Shown here one piece after another: positions 24,991 through 32,575 of a stretch of DNA of 34,495 nucleotides. The stretch is from the NCBI GenBank assembly GCA_030645675.1, contig JAUSLQ010000140.1, positions 1-34,495 on the forward strand, written 5' to 3'. The number at the start of each line of letters is the position of its first letter. Position 1 is the stretch's first letter. The stretch comes from Actinomycetota bacterium. Lineage in GTDB: Bacteria; Actinomycetota; Acidimicrobiia; Acidimicrobiales; Ilumatobacteraceae. A program made the translations under genes and the position numbers. The notes beneath the pieces were generated by a model. It made no database searches and had not been told where the DNA came from. It worked only from the letters and a program-made list of their open reading frames with translations.

Positions 24991-25000
24991 GGCGATGACC

Positions 25001-26398
25001 ATGAAGAACCCGCGCCGAGCGCTCACCGGCTGGGGGCGCAGCAACGCCACCGTCAGCGAGGTGGCCGAGGTGCCGAACCACGAGATCCCGGCTGCGCTGC
25101 AGGGCGTGGGACCGCGCGGCGCACTCGCCCGTGGCCTCGGCCGCAGCTACGGCGACGCGGCGCAGAACGGCGGCGGGCTGGTGGTGCGCCCGCTCGGAGC
25201 CGCTCACCAGGCCGTCATCGACCCGGCACAGGGCACCGTCACCGTGCCGGCTGGGGTCAGCATCGACGACCTGTTGCGGGTGCTGGTGCCCCGTGGCTGG
25301 TTCGTGCCGGTCACGCCGGGCACGCGCTTCGTCACCATCGGCGGGGCCATCGCCAGCGACATCCACGGCAAGAACCACCACGTCGACGGCTCGATCGGCA
25401 ACCACGTGCGCTCGCTGACGCTGCTGATGGCCGACGGCTCGCAGCGGGTCCTTGGTCCGCAGCAGCAGCCCGAACTGTTCTGGGCCACGGTCGGTGGCAT
25501 GGGCCTGACGGGCATCATCCTCGAGGCCACCATCGGGCTGCTGCCGGTGGAGACCTCGGCGATGTCGGTCGACACCACGCGCATCCCGGATCTCGACACC
25601 TTGTTCGCCGCGATGTCCACCACCGACGAGCAGTACCGCTACAGCGTCGCCTGGATCGACCTGCTGGCCAAGGGCGCCCACCTCGGGCGCAGCGTGCTGA
25701 CGTGCGGCGACCACGCACCGTTGGCACAGCTGCATGCTGCCGCGCCGGGCACCACCGTCGACCCCGACGCTGCCCTGGCGTTCGGGCCCAAGCAGCTGGT
25801 GGCGGTGCCGCCCGTGCCCATCCCGTCGCGCCTGCTGAACAAGCTGACCGTTGCCGCGTTCAACGAGCTGTGGTTCCGCAAGGCGCCCCGCGAACGGAAG
25901 GGCGAGCTGCAGGGCATCAGCGCGTTCTTCCATCCGCTCGACTTCGTCGGCTCGTGGAACCGGCTGTACGGCCAGGCGGGCCTGATCCAGTACCAGTTCG
26001 TGGTGCCGTTCGGCCAGGAAGCCACCATGCGCCAGGTGATCGAGCGCCTGTCCGCCGCCGGGGCAGCCAGCTTCCTGGCGGTTCTGAAGCGCCTGGGCCC
26101 GGGCAACCCGGCCCCGCTCAGCTTCCCGCGCGAAGGGTGGACGCTGGCGCTGGATCTGCCCGGCGGCGGGGCCGGCCTGGCCGAGCTGTTCACCGACCTC
26201 GATCGCATGGTGCTGGATGCCGGCGGCCGCCACTACGCCGCCAAAGACGCGCTCACCACCCCCGAGGCGATGCGCCGGGGGTACCCGCGGCTGGCCGAGT
26301 GGCAGGCCGTGCGCTCGCAGGCCGATCCGCACGGCATGTGGCAGAGTGATCTCGCCCGCAGGTTGCACCTGCTCGACACCCCGGAACAGACGGCATGA
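25001..26398 (+). CDS. dprE1: Decaprenylphosphoryl-beta-D-ribose 2'-oxidase DprE1
   Basis: 465 aa, FAD enzyme of the vanillyl-alcohol-oxidase fold. It oxidises decaprenylphosphoryl ribose at C2', and DprE2 then reduces the ketone to give DPA. The FAD-binding segment GLGRSYGDAAQNGG, TPGTRFVTIGGAIASDIHGKNHH and GMGLTGIILEATIGL are diagnostic. The substrate half includes WNRLYGQAGLIQYQFVVP and the catalytic Lys in YAAKD (Lys418 in M. tuberculosis). The residue aligned with benzothiazinone-reactive Cys387 is Ala (GWTLALDLP, codon GCG 26147-26149). The ATG at 25001 is preferred because GAGG (24989-24992) is 8 nt upstream; ATG 24995 would have only 2 nt. It overlaps dprE2 (ATGA). Confidence 0.95.
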   Translation: MKNPRRALTGWGRSNATVSEVAEVPNHEIPAALQGVGPRGALARGLGRSYGDAAQNGGGLVVRPLGAAHQAVIDPAQGTVTVPAGVSIDDLLRVLVPRGWFVPVTPGTRFVTIGGAIASDIHGKNHHVDGSIGNHVRSLTLLMADGSQRVLGPQQQPELFWATVGGMGLTGIILEATIGLLPVETSAMSVDTTRIPDLDTLFAAMSTTDEQYRYSVAWIDLLAKGAHLGRSVLTCGDHAPLAQLHAAAPGTTVDPDAALAFGPKQLVAVPPVPIPSRLLNKLTVAAFNELWFRKAPRERKGELQGISAFFHPLDFVGSWNRLYGQAGLIQYQFVVPFGQEATMRQVIERLSAAGAASFLAVLKRLGPGNPAPLSFPREGWTLALDLPGGGAGLAELFTDLDRMVLDAGGRHYAAKDALTTPEAMRRGYPRLAEWQAVRSQADPHGMWQSDLARRLHLLDTPEQTA

Positions 26399-27156
26399 AG
26401 AACGCACTCGGACAGAGCCAGACGATCGTCCTCCTGGGCGGCAACAGCGACATCGGGGTGGCCATCGTGCGGGCCGCGGTCACGCCGTTCACCCGCCAGG
26501 TGGTGCTGGCCTGCCGCGACACGGCGCGCGGCGAAGCGGTGGCGGCGACTCTGCGAAGCGAGCAGCTGGCCGTCGCTGTGGAGGCGTTCGAAGGCGGTGA
26601 GCCGGCGGGGCACGAGGCGTTCGTCGCCGGCTTGGCCGAGCGCTTCGGCAACCTCGATCTCGTGATCGTGGCCTACGGGTTGCTGGGCGACGCCGAGGTC
26701 ACCCGCACCGACGTGGCTGCAGCCGTGGCGTTGGCGCAGGTGAACTTCACCGGCACGGTGGGGGCCATCGTGGCGGTCGGCAACCAGCTGGTGCGCCAGG
26801 GCAGCGGCAGCCTGGTGGTGCTCAGCAGCGTGGCCGGCGAGCGTGTGCGTGCCGCCAACCCGGTGTACGGCGGCACCAAGGCGGGCATCGACGGGTTCTG
26901 CCAGGGCTACGGCGACTGGCTGGCGCCGCAGGGCGTGCATCTGCTGCTGGTGCGCCCGGGGTTCGTGCACAGCGCGATGACCCAGGGGATGAAGGCCGCC
27001 CCGTTCGCCACCAGTCCGGAGAAGGTGGCCGAGGTGACCATCAAGGGCCTGCGGGCGCGCCGGCGGATGGTGTGGGCGCCGCCGATCCTGCGGGTCGTGT
27101 TCTCGGTGCTGCGCCACGTTCCCGGCCCCGTGTGGCGCCGCCTGCCCCTGGGCTGA
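26395..27156 (+). CDS. dprE2: Decaprenylphosphoryl-2-keto-ribose reductase DprE2
   Basis: 253 aa, short-chain dehydrogenase/reductase. It acts with DprE1 in epimerising the ribose to arabinose on the lipid carrier. The nucleotide loop GGNSDIG (15-21) replaces the usual TGxxxGIG and is characteristic of DprE2. Catalytic Ser144/145 (LSSVAGE), Tyr158 and Lys162 (YGGTK) are present. RPGFVHSAMTQGMKAAPF and the basic, hydrophobic C-terminus (ILRVVFSVLRHVPGPVWRRL) fit a membrane-associated enzyme. It starts in a 4-nt overlap with dprE1 and ends the plus-strand operon; a large hairpin follows at 27187. Confidence 0.94.
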   Translation: MKNALGQSQTIVLLGGNSDIGVAIVRAAVTPFTRQVVLACRDTARGEAVAATLRSEQLAVAVEAFEGGEPAGHEAFVAGLAERFGNLDLVIVAYGLLGDAEVTRTDVAAAVALAQVNFTGTVGAIVAVGNQLVRQGSGSLVVLSSVAGERVRAANPVYGGTKAGIDGFCQGYGDWLAPQGVHLLLVRPGFVHSAMTQGMKAAPFATSPEKVAEVTIKGLRARRRMVWAPPILRVVFSVLRHVPGPVWRRLPLG

Positions 27157-27186
27157 CGGTTCGCGCCGCCCGGCAGGGCGGGCGTT

Positions 27187-27229
27187 GTGGAAGACGGTGG
27201 TCACGGCTGTCGTGACGTGCGTCTTCCAC
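27187..27229 (+). terminator. Probable bidirectional terminator hairpin after dprE2
   Basis: GTGGAAGACG (27187-27196) and CGTCTTCCAC (27220-27229) pair perfectly. Inside is a symmetric GTG/GTG internal loop, then GTCACG (27200-27205, sharing its first G with the loop edge) with CGTGAC (27211-27216) around GCTGT. No T-run follows on either strand. A smaller inverted repeat, CAGCGT/ACGCTG, lies at 27244-27265. It lies between convergent genes. The rest of the 135-nt gap (27157-27291) shows no gene. Confidence 0.65.
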
Positions 27230-27291
27230 TCGGATGAGTGTGGCAGCGTGGAGGCGGCGACGCTGCGCTGAAGGGTCGGGCAGCGCCCGGG

Positions 27292-29106
27292 TCAGTCGGC
27301 CGCGGCGCGGCGGGCCTTCTCGGCTTCCATCGACGCCCGCCGTTCGGGGCCGATGCCCAGCGTGGCGGGGTCGACCCCGTCGCCCTCGGCGCAGCGCTGG
27401 TACAGCAGCACCAGCGCGTCGGCGTAGCTCTCCACCAGGCAGAAGTCGTCGGCCACCACTTGGTTGGGTTCGGTGCTGCCGTACTCGGCCGACGTGTTCG
27501 GCTCGTACCAGCCGGTCCAGTAGTTGGTGAGGATCAGCCAGTCGGCCGAGGCCACGTCGGCGGCGAGGCTGCTGCCGGGCTGGTCGGCCAGGCCCGGGTC
27601 CATCTCGATGTAGTACGTGGCCGGCACCAGCTCGGGGAACAGGTGGTAGAAGACCACGTCGCTGTACACCGTGCGGCTGAGATCGGCCGGGCCCACCAGC
27701 AGGCGCTCGCCGGGCTGCGACATCGCGTCCAGGCGGTCGACAGCCGCCTGGGCCGAGCGCTGCAGATCGGCGTTGCCGAGGTAGAAGTGCAGGTCGTTTC
27801 GTTGGATCTCGAAGCCACCGGGCAGGCTGCCCACCGACACCCGGCCGGCGGCCAGGTACGAGCGCAGCGAGTAGTACGGGCAGATCACCAGCAGCAGTGC
27901 GCCGACGGCGGCGGTGGGGGCCAGCAGCCGGGCCTGCCACGGCAGGCGGGCAGCGGCCACCAGCCGGCCGGTGCGTTCGGGTGCCCGGCGCAGCTGCCAC
28001 TCGGCCACCACGGCGGGTACCAGCGCGAAGCTGACGCAGCAACCCCAGGCGAGGTGGGTGCTGTCAGGGCGCTGCAACGCCTGGCCGGTGAGGCCCAACG
28101 CGAACAGACCGCCGGCCAGCAGCGTGCGCAGGCGTGGGGTGGCACCGGTGCGGCGCAGCCACCACCAGGCCAGGGCGGGCACGCCGATGTTGGCGGCCAG
28201 CACCACGAAGAACCACACGAACAGCTGGTGCGACGCCTGCATCGCCGGGAACCGCCACCACGGCGCCGGGTTGGGCGCTTCGTTCAATGCCTGCAGCGCG
28301 CCGTCGAGGAAGCTCCACGAGGGCGGGCGCGGCAGGTTGCGGCCGGGCCGCAGGTGCACGATCGGGTCGGTGACCATGCCCCGCCAGGCAGTGGATGGTC
28401 CCACCATCGCCACGTGCACCCAGATGGGCATCAGACCCACCAGCGCGCCCGCCACGGGCGCCCACGACCGGCGGTGCTGCCACCACAGGAACGCCCACAC
28501 CAGCCCGAGGGCCAGGGCCAGGTCGGGGCGGTAGGAGAGTGCCAGCCCCAGCAGCAGGCCGGCGATGGCGAGGCACCGCGTGCGGCGGGTGCCCTCCAGG
28601 TGGAACGCCCGCAGCCCGAACACCAGGCTCCACAGGCCGAAGGCGATGGCGCCGGGCCAGGCGAGGGCGGCGAGCCCGCTGGGGATCAGCACCAGCACGG
28701 TGATGGTCGCGGCGCCGGTGACGGCCACGCGGTAGCCCCAATGGCGGCACAGCGCGTACACGGCGGTGATCGCGCCCAGGTGCTGCAACAGCCCGAACAC
28801 GCGCTGGCTGTCCAGCGAGTAGCCGAACACCTTGTACCAACCGGCCAGCACGTGCAGCGACCCGGGGCCGTACAGGTGCAGGAAGTCGCGGTTGGGCAGG
28901 TCGCCCTGCAGCATCCGCTTGGGGAAGACCAGCATGAAGCCCTCTTCCATCGAGCTGCCGACGCCGCGGAACAGGCCGCGCACCGGCAGCAGGAAGATGG
29001 CTGCAACCGCCAGCCAGGCCGCGACGGAGCGGCGCGAGGGCCGGGCGAACGCCGCCCCGCCCGCGACGAACGGGGCGGAGGTTGCGGCGGTGGCCTCGGT
29101 GAGCAC
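27292..29106 (-). CDS. Polytopic GT-C-like glycosyltransferase / membrane protein
   Basis: 604 aa. After a short Ala-rich N-terminus and the first helix (VAAWLAVAAIFLLPVRGLF) comes SSMEEGFMLVFPKRMLQGDL and RDFLHLYGPGSLHVLAGW. This acidic loop followed by an (F/Y)xYGP motif is typical of GT-C transferases that use polyprenyl-phosphate sugars outside the membrane. About ten further hydrophobic helices follow. A soluble C-terminal domain of about 150 residues (ADLQRSAQAAVDRLDAMSQP, LVGPADLSRTVYSDVVFYHL, ADWLILTNYWTGWYEPN) ends the protein. Acceptor and donor are unknown. The GTG at 29106 is chosen because TACAGT ends 6 nt upstream; a longer frame to 29178 lacks support. It is convergent with dprE2. 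Confidence 0.8.
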   Translation of the reverse strand: MLTEATAATSAPFVAGGAAFARPSRRSVAAWLAVAAIFLLPVRGLFRGVGSSMEEGFMLVFPKRMLQGDLPNRDFLHLYGPGSLHVLAGWYKVFGYSLDSQRVFGLLQHLGAITAVYALCRHWGYRVAVTGAATITVLVLIPSGLAALAWPGAIAFGLWSLVFGLRAFHLEGTRRTRCLAIAGLLLGLALSYRPDLALALGLVWAFLWWQHRRSWAPVAGALVGLMPIWVHVAMVGPSTAWRGMVTDPIVHLRPGRNLPRPPSWSFLDGALQALNEAPNPAPWWRFPAMQASHQLFVWFFVVLAANIGVPALAWWWLRRTGATPRLRTLLAGGLFALGLTGQALQRPDSTHLAWGCCVSFALVPAVVAEWQLRRAPERTGRLVAAARLPWQARLLAPTAAVGALLLVICPYYSLRSYLAAGRVSVGSLPGGFEIQRNDLHFYLGNADLQRSAQAAVDRLDAMSQPGERLLVGPADLSRTVYSDVVFYHLFPELVPATYYIEMDPGLADQPGSSLAADVASADWLILTNYWTGWYEPNTSAEYGSTEPNQVVADDFCLVESYADALVLLYQRCAEGDGVDPATLGIGPERRASMEAEKARRAAAD

Positions 29107-29112
29107 GGGGGC

Positions 29113-29118
29113 ACTGTA
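29113..29118 (-). promoter_or_regulatory. -10 element (TACAGT) of the GT-C-like gene, leaderless type
   Basis: On the minus strand TACAGT ends exactly 6 nt before the GTG at 29106, which predicts that the transcript begins at the start codon. The 114-nt gap to the divergent plus-strand gene holds nothing else I recognise. Confidence 0.55.
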
Positions 29119-29220
29119 GCCAGGCGGCCGTTCGGCCGCCGGGTTCGCCGTGGTTCGGCAGCGACTTCGAATCGCCAAGCAGTTCTCGATCGGCTCCGAT
29201 GGTGGTGGAGACTGAGCACC

Positions 29221-29664
29221 ATGGCCCGTGTTCCATCAAACCGACGCCGCGTCGTGATCGCTCGCCCAGTGGTGGTGGCCATGAGGCTATGGCCGTACGC
29301 CGCCGGCTCGATCGTCATGGCTGCCATCGCCACTCTGGGGAAGAGAAACTGGTGGTTCGCGCTCCTTGTGGGCGGATTCGGCGTCGTACTCCTCCTCAGA
29401 GGTCTTGCCTTCGTGCGGCCGGGCGAGGTCCGGCCTGGCCTCGGGCGTGGTTGGACGAAGGTCGAGCCGAGCAGCCAGTTTGCGGTGATCGACAGGCCCC
29501 GGTCCCCCCGAAGCGCGATCGCCGTGCGCACTCAGGACGGCGATCGAGTACTGCTCGTGTGTCCGTGTTCGCAGGTCTACTGCCGCCCGCGGGTTCACAC
29601 GGCAGGGATGGGCAAGGCTCGACAGCAGTTCGCCGAGCTCTCGGTGCCTTCGCAGAGCGAGTAG
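29221..29664 (+). CDS. Small membrane protein, possibly PH-like
   Basis: 147 aa, not confidently assigned. Two hydrophobic segments at about 15-40 (VVVAMRLWPYAAGSIVMAAI) and 45-66 (WWFALLVGGFGVVLLLRGLA) are followed by a soluble part with strands such as SSQFAVIDRP, SAIAVRTQDGDRVLLVC and a final helix. The layout resembles small actinobacterial membrane proteins with a bacterial PH-like domain; this is a guess. A CxCxxxxC cysteine cluster (VCPCSQVYC) is unusual. Codon use is less GC-biased than that of its neighbours (AGA, CTT, CTA, TCA, CCA occur). GGTGGAG ends 10 nt before the ATG. A hairpin at 29702 may end its transcript. Confidence 0.55.
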   Translation: MARVPSNRRRVVIARPVVVAMRLWPYAAGSIVMAAIATLGKRNWWFALLVGGFGVVLLLRGLAFVRPGEVRPGLGRGWTKVEPSSQFAVIDRPRSPRSAIAVRTQDGDRVLLVCPCSQVYCRPRVHTAGMGKARQQFAELSVPSQSE

Positions 29665-29701
29665 CAGCGCCGCGTCTGTGGAACGGCTCAGCACGACGTC
29701 C

Positions 29702-29721
29702 GTCTGTGGCGTGCCACAGAC
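29702..29721 (+). terminator. Possible terminator hairpin
   Basis: GTCTGTGG (29702-29709) and CCACAGAC (29714-29721) pair perfectly around CGTG. No T-run follows. It lies 38 nt after the small membrane protein gene and before the GT4 promoter. Confidence 0.5.
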
Positions 29722-29779
29722 TGCTCATGCAACCACTGTCGGCGATCGGTCGAAGGATCCGGCGAGCGGCACCGCCGCC

Positions 29780-29785
29780 TACACT
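29780..29785 (+). promoter_or_regulatory. -10 element (TACACT) of the GT4 gene, leaderless type
   Basis: TACACT ends 9 nt before the ATG at 29795. The same hexamer serves fbaA. It argues against an upstream start at 29678 in the same frame. Confidence 0.5.
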
Positions 29786-29794
29786 GCGGGCGCC

Positions 29795-30955
29795 ATGTCG
29801 CACCCTCCGGCCACCATGCAGCAATTCGCCGACGAACTGATCTCGATGGGGGTGCGTAGGGTGCACACCCTGGGCTGGCGCGACCTGGCCGACCCCGATG
29901 CGGGGGGCAGCGAGGTGCACGCCGACGAGTTCATGCGCCGCTGGGCCGACGTCGGGCTGGAGGTCACGCACCGCACCTCCGGGCTCGCAGGCGTGGCCAC
30001 GGTGGCGCACCGCAACGGGTACCGCGTCGTCAGCCGTGGTGGGCGGATGACGGTGTTCCCGCGCATGGCCGTCTCCGAGGTGCTGCGCCGCGAGGGCAGC
30101 TTCGACGCGCTGGTGGAGATCTGGAACGGGGTGCCGTGGATGGGCCCGCTGTGGACGCGCAAGCCGCGCATGGTGTTCCTGCACCACATCCACGGGCCGA
30201 TGTGGGACCAGATCCTGCCAGGCCCGTTCGCCGCACTGGGCCGGGCGCTGGAGACGAAGTTCGCGCCGCCGTTCTACAAGCGCTCGCTGGTGCTCACCCC
30301 CTCCGATGCCACCCGCGACGAGCTGCTGGAGCTGGGCTTCCACCCTCAGCGGGTGCAGGCCATCCCCAACGGTGTCGACCCGTCGTTCAGCCCTGGCGGC
30401 ACGAAGTCGGCAGAGCCGCTGGTGATCGCGGTGGGCCGGCTGGCGCCGGTGAAGCGCTTCGAGCTGCTGATCGACGCGGCCATCGAAGCCCGCCACACGG
30501 TGCCGGGCCTGCGGCTGCAGATCGTCGGTGAGGGCCCCGAGCGTGAGCGGCTGGAAGCCCGCATCGCTGCGGCCGGGGCGGGGGAGTGGATCACGCTGCT
30601 GGGCCGTGTCGACCACGTCGACCTGGTGGACCTGTACCGCACCGCGTGGGTGGTGGCCAGCGCTTCGTTGGCGGAGGGCTGGGGGCTGTCGCTCACCGAG
30701 GCCGCCGCCTGCGGCACGCCGGCCGTCGCCAGCGACATCCGCGGGCACCGCAGCAGCGTGGTGCACGGCAGTACGGGAGTGCTCGCACCGGTGGAAGAGC
30801 TGGGCCAGGCCCTTGCCCGCGTGCTTCTGGACGACGGCCTGCGCGCCCAGTTGGCGACACAGGCGTACGAGCGGGCGCTGACGCTGACCTGGGATCGCGT
30901 CGCCCACGAGATGCTGGCCGCGCTGGTGCAAGTGACGACCGCGCGCCGCGCCTAG
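29795..30955 (+). CDS. GT4-family glycosyltransferase
   Basis: 386 aa, GT-B fold, probably cytoplasmic or membrane-peripheral. The C-terminal donor domain shows IPNGVDPSF, LVIAVGRLAPVKRFELLIDA, LQIVGEGPERERLEARI, and EGWGLSLTEAAACGTPAVAS, the E-x7-E motif of retaining GT4 enzymes. The N-terminal half starts GVRRVHTLGWRDLADPDAGG, the usual glycine-rich acceptor-domain opening. Such enzymes transfer sugars from nucleotide donors to lipids or polysaccharides; the substrate is not predictable. The ATG at 29795 is chosen because residues encoded upstream (from 29678) are unconserved and precede the -10. The GT2 gene follows after 22 nt. Confidence 0.9.
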   Translation: MSHPPATMQQFADELISMGVRRVHTLGWRDLADPDAGGSEVHADEFMRRWADVGLEVTHRTSGLAGVATVAHRNGYRVVSRGGRMTVFPRMAVSEVLRREGSFDALVEIWNGVPWMGPLWTRKPRMVFLHHIHGPMWDQILPGPFAALGRALETKFAPPFYKRSLVLTPSDATRDELLELGFHPQRVQAIPNGVDPSFSPGGTKSAEPLVIAVGRLAPVKRFELLIDAAIEARHTVPGLRLQIVGEGPERERLEARIAAAGAGEWITLLGRVDHVDLVDLYRTAWVVASASLAEGWGLSLTEAAACGTPAVASDIRGHRSSVVHGSTGVLAPVEELGQALARVLLDDGLRAQLATQAYERALTLTWDRVAHEMLAALVQVTTARRA

Positions 30956-30963
30956 CCAGGCAC

Positions 30964-30969
30964 TAGCCT
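30964..30969 (+). promoter_or_regulatory. -10 element (TAGCCT) of the GT2 gene, leaderless type
   Basis: TAGCCT ends 8 nt before the GTG at 30978, in the 22-nt gap after the GT4 stop. It is identical to the trpS element. Confidence 0.5.
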
Positions 30970-30977
30970 GGCCCGCT

Positions 30978-31739
30978 GTGCGTATCGCAGTGGTGTCACC
31001 CACCTACAACGAGCGGGACAACATCGGTTGGTTCCTGGAGTCGGTTCGGGCCGCGTTGCCCACGGCGCAGATCTTCATCGTCGACGACAACAGCCCCGAC
31101 GGCACGGGCGTGGAGGCCGATCGCCTGGCCGCCGAGCTGGGCAACATCACGGTGGTGCACCGGGCCGGCAAGGAAGGCCTGGGCAGCGCCTACCGCCACG
31201 GCTTCAACACCGCCATCGACGAAGGCTTCGACGTGGTGGTGTCGATGGACGTCGACCGCTCGCACGACCCGGTGGTGCTGCCCTCGATGATGGCCGCCGT
31301 CGACGGTGGCGCCGACATCGTCGTCGGTTCGCGCTACGTGCCGGGCGGCTCGACGGTGAACTGGCCGCTGCACCGCCGTGTGCTGTCCTCCTGGGGCAAC
31401 CGCTACACCGGCTTCGTGCTCGGCTTGCGGGTGCGCGACTGCACGTCGGCCTATCGGGCCTACCGGGCCGACGTGCTGAAGGCCGTCAACCCGGGTTCCA
31501 CCCGCGCCGAGGGCTACGCGTTCCTCACCGAACTGCTGCGCCGGGCGCAGGCCCAGGGCCGCACGGTGGTGGAGGTGCCCATCACGTTCGTCGACCGCGA
31601 GCACGGCACCTCGAAGATGTCGGGCCGCATCATCGCCGAGTCGATGCTGCTGGTCACCGGCTGGGGCGCCCGCGACTTCCTGCGCAAGGTGCAGCGGGTG
31701 TTCGGTCGCCTGCTGGGCCGCGGCAAGCGCTCGCAGTAA
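30978..31739 (+). CDS. Polyprenol-phosphate mannosyltransferase-like GT2
   Basis: 253 aa. The family (DPM1; domain 2 of mycobacterial Ppm1) makes polyprenyl-phosphomannose from GDP-mannose and polyprenyl phosphate. VVSPTYNERDNI, IVDDNSPDGTG, SMDVDRSHDP (the DxD-type metal site), VVGSRYVPGG, and WPLHRRVLSSWGNRYTG with DCTSAYRAYR match the family in order. The C-terminus (REHGTSKMSGRIIAESMLLV) is also typical. No membrane segments or apolipoprotein acyltransferase domain are fused. The start is GTG behind a leaderless -10. The product could feed the two GT-C-like membrane transferases nearby; this is inference. Confidence 0.92.
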   Translation: MRIAVVSPTYNERDNIGWFLESVRAALPTAQIFIVDDNSPDGTGVEADRLAAELGNITVVHRAGKEGLGSAYRHGFNTAIDEGFDVVVSMDVDRSHDPVVLPSMMAAVDGGADIVVGSRYVPGGSTVNWPLHRRVLSSWGNRYTGFVLGLRVRDCTSAYRAYRADVLKAVNPGSTRAEGYAFLTELLRRAQAQGRTVVEVPITFVDREHGTSKMSGRIIAESMLLVTGWGARDFLRKVQRVFGRLLGRGKRSQ

Positions 31740-31765
31740 CGGCAGTCGCCGGCAGCGGCGCCGTT
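31738..31765 (+). terminator. Short bidirectional hairpin between convergent stops
   Basis: AACGGC (31738-31743) pairs with GCCGTT (31760-31765), and GCCG (31748-31751) with CGGC (31756-31759), leaving a 4-nt bulge and a GCAG loop. It overlaps the stop codons of both convergent genes, so either transcript would fold it. No T-run. Confidence 0.45.
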
Positions 31766-32574
31766 CAGTCCAGCGTGTAGCGGCGGCTCTCCAGCACGGG
31801 GTCGCCGGCAGGCACCAGCTCGGGCCGCAGCACGTCGCTCATCCGCAGTTGGCGCGGGCGGCGCTCGCGCCAGCGGGGCAGGGTGAGCAGCTTCGTCAGC
31901 AGGCGCACTCCGATGTCTTCGCGCGGGTGGTGCTGTTCGCCCAGCTTCTCCACGTCGGCCAGCAGCTCGGCGGTGGGTGCGCCGCGCACGTCGAAGCGGA
32001 ACGAATCGGTCCACGAGAACGTGATCAAGCGGCTGGTGAGGTGCTTGGCGAACAGCTTCTGCAGGTCGGCGTGCACCGGTTCGCTACGTGCCCAGCCGTC
32101 GATCTCCCCGTGGAACGACAGCGCGGTCTTGGCGTCGAACGTCAGAACATCATCACCGTCGGCGTCGACGTGCACGCTGCACCACCACAGGTGGCTGGGG
32201 AAGTCGAGGATGCGGGCGCTGGAGGCAACCGGCAACTCGATGTAGCCGGCCTTGCCCACCCGCATCATCTCGCTCATGGCCGCGCCGGGGTCGAGCACGT
32301 GCTCCAGCACGTGCGAGCAGATGACGTAGTCGAAGACCTTGTCGGCGAAGGGCATCGCCCCCGCGTCGGCGTCGAACAGCGGGCGCGGTGTGCGGGCTGC
32401 AGCAGCGCCCGAGCGCTGCACGCTGTGCTCGTCGTCGGGGAAGCGATCCAGCAGCACGTCGGCGCGCCAGTGCGGCTTGTCGCCGCTGCCCACGTCGAGC
32501 ACCAGATCGCCGGGGCGCACCGGGATCGCGATGCGCCGGCGGTGGAAGCTGCGCAGTTCGGTGATCGAGGGCAT
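31765..32574 (-). CDS. Class I SAM-dependent methyltransferase (Methyltransf_11-like)
   Basis: 269 aa. Motif I LVLDVGSGDKPHWRADVLLD, the post-I acidic loop, DADAGAMPFADKVFDYVICS, HVLEHVLDPGAAMSEMMRVG and GYIELP follow the Methyltransf_11 pattern seen in polysaccharide gene clusters. The C-terminal 120 residues are not recognised. No membrane segment is seen. The ATG at 32574 follows the GT-C-like stop codon by one base, so translation is coupled; the longer frame to 32751 lies inside that gene. The target is unknown; glycan or lipid methylation is likely from context. Confidence 0.86.
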   Translation of the reverse strand: MPSITELRSFHRRRIAIPVRPGDLVLDVGSGDKPHWRADVLLDRFPDDEHSVQRSGAAAARTPRPLFDADAGAMPFADKVFDYVICSHVLEHVLDPGAAMSEMMRVGKAGYIELPVASSARILDFPSHLWWCSVHVDADGDDVLTFDAKTALSFHGEIDGWARSEPVHADLQKLFAKHLTSRLITFSWTDSFRFDVRGAPTAELLADVEKLGEQHHPREDIGVRLLTKLLTLPRWRERRPRQLRMSDVLRPELVPAGDPVLESRRYTLD

Positions 32575-32575
32575 G

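Noticed and set aside
27238-29664. 808-codon plus-strand frame
   Set aside because: Most of it mirrors the GT-C-like gene on the minus strand. Only its last 147 codons, from the ATG at 29221 with a ribosome binding site, are kept as a gene.
29678-29794. Longer N-terminus for the GT4 protein
   Set aside because: The extra 39 residues are unconserved, overlap a hairpin and the TACACT -10, and have no ribosome binding site.
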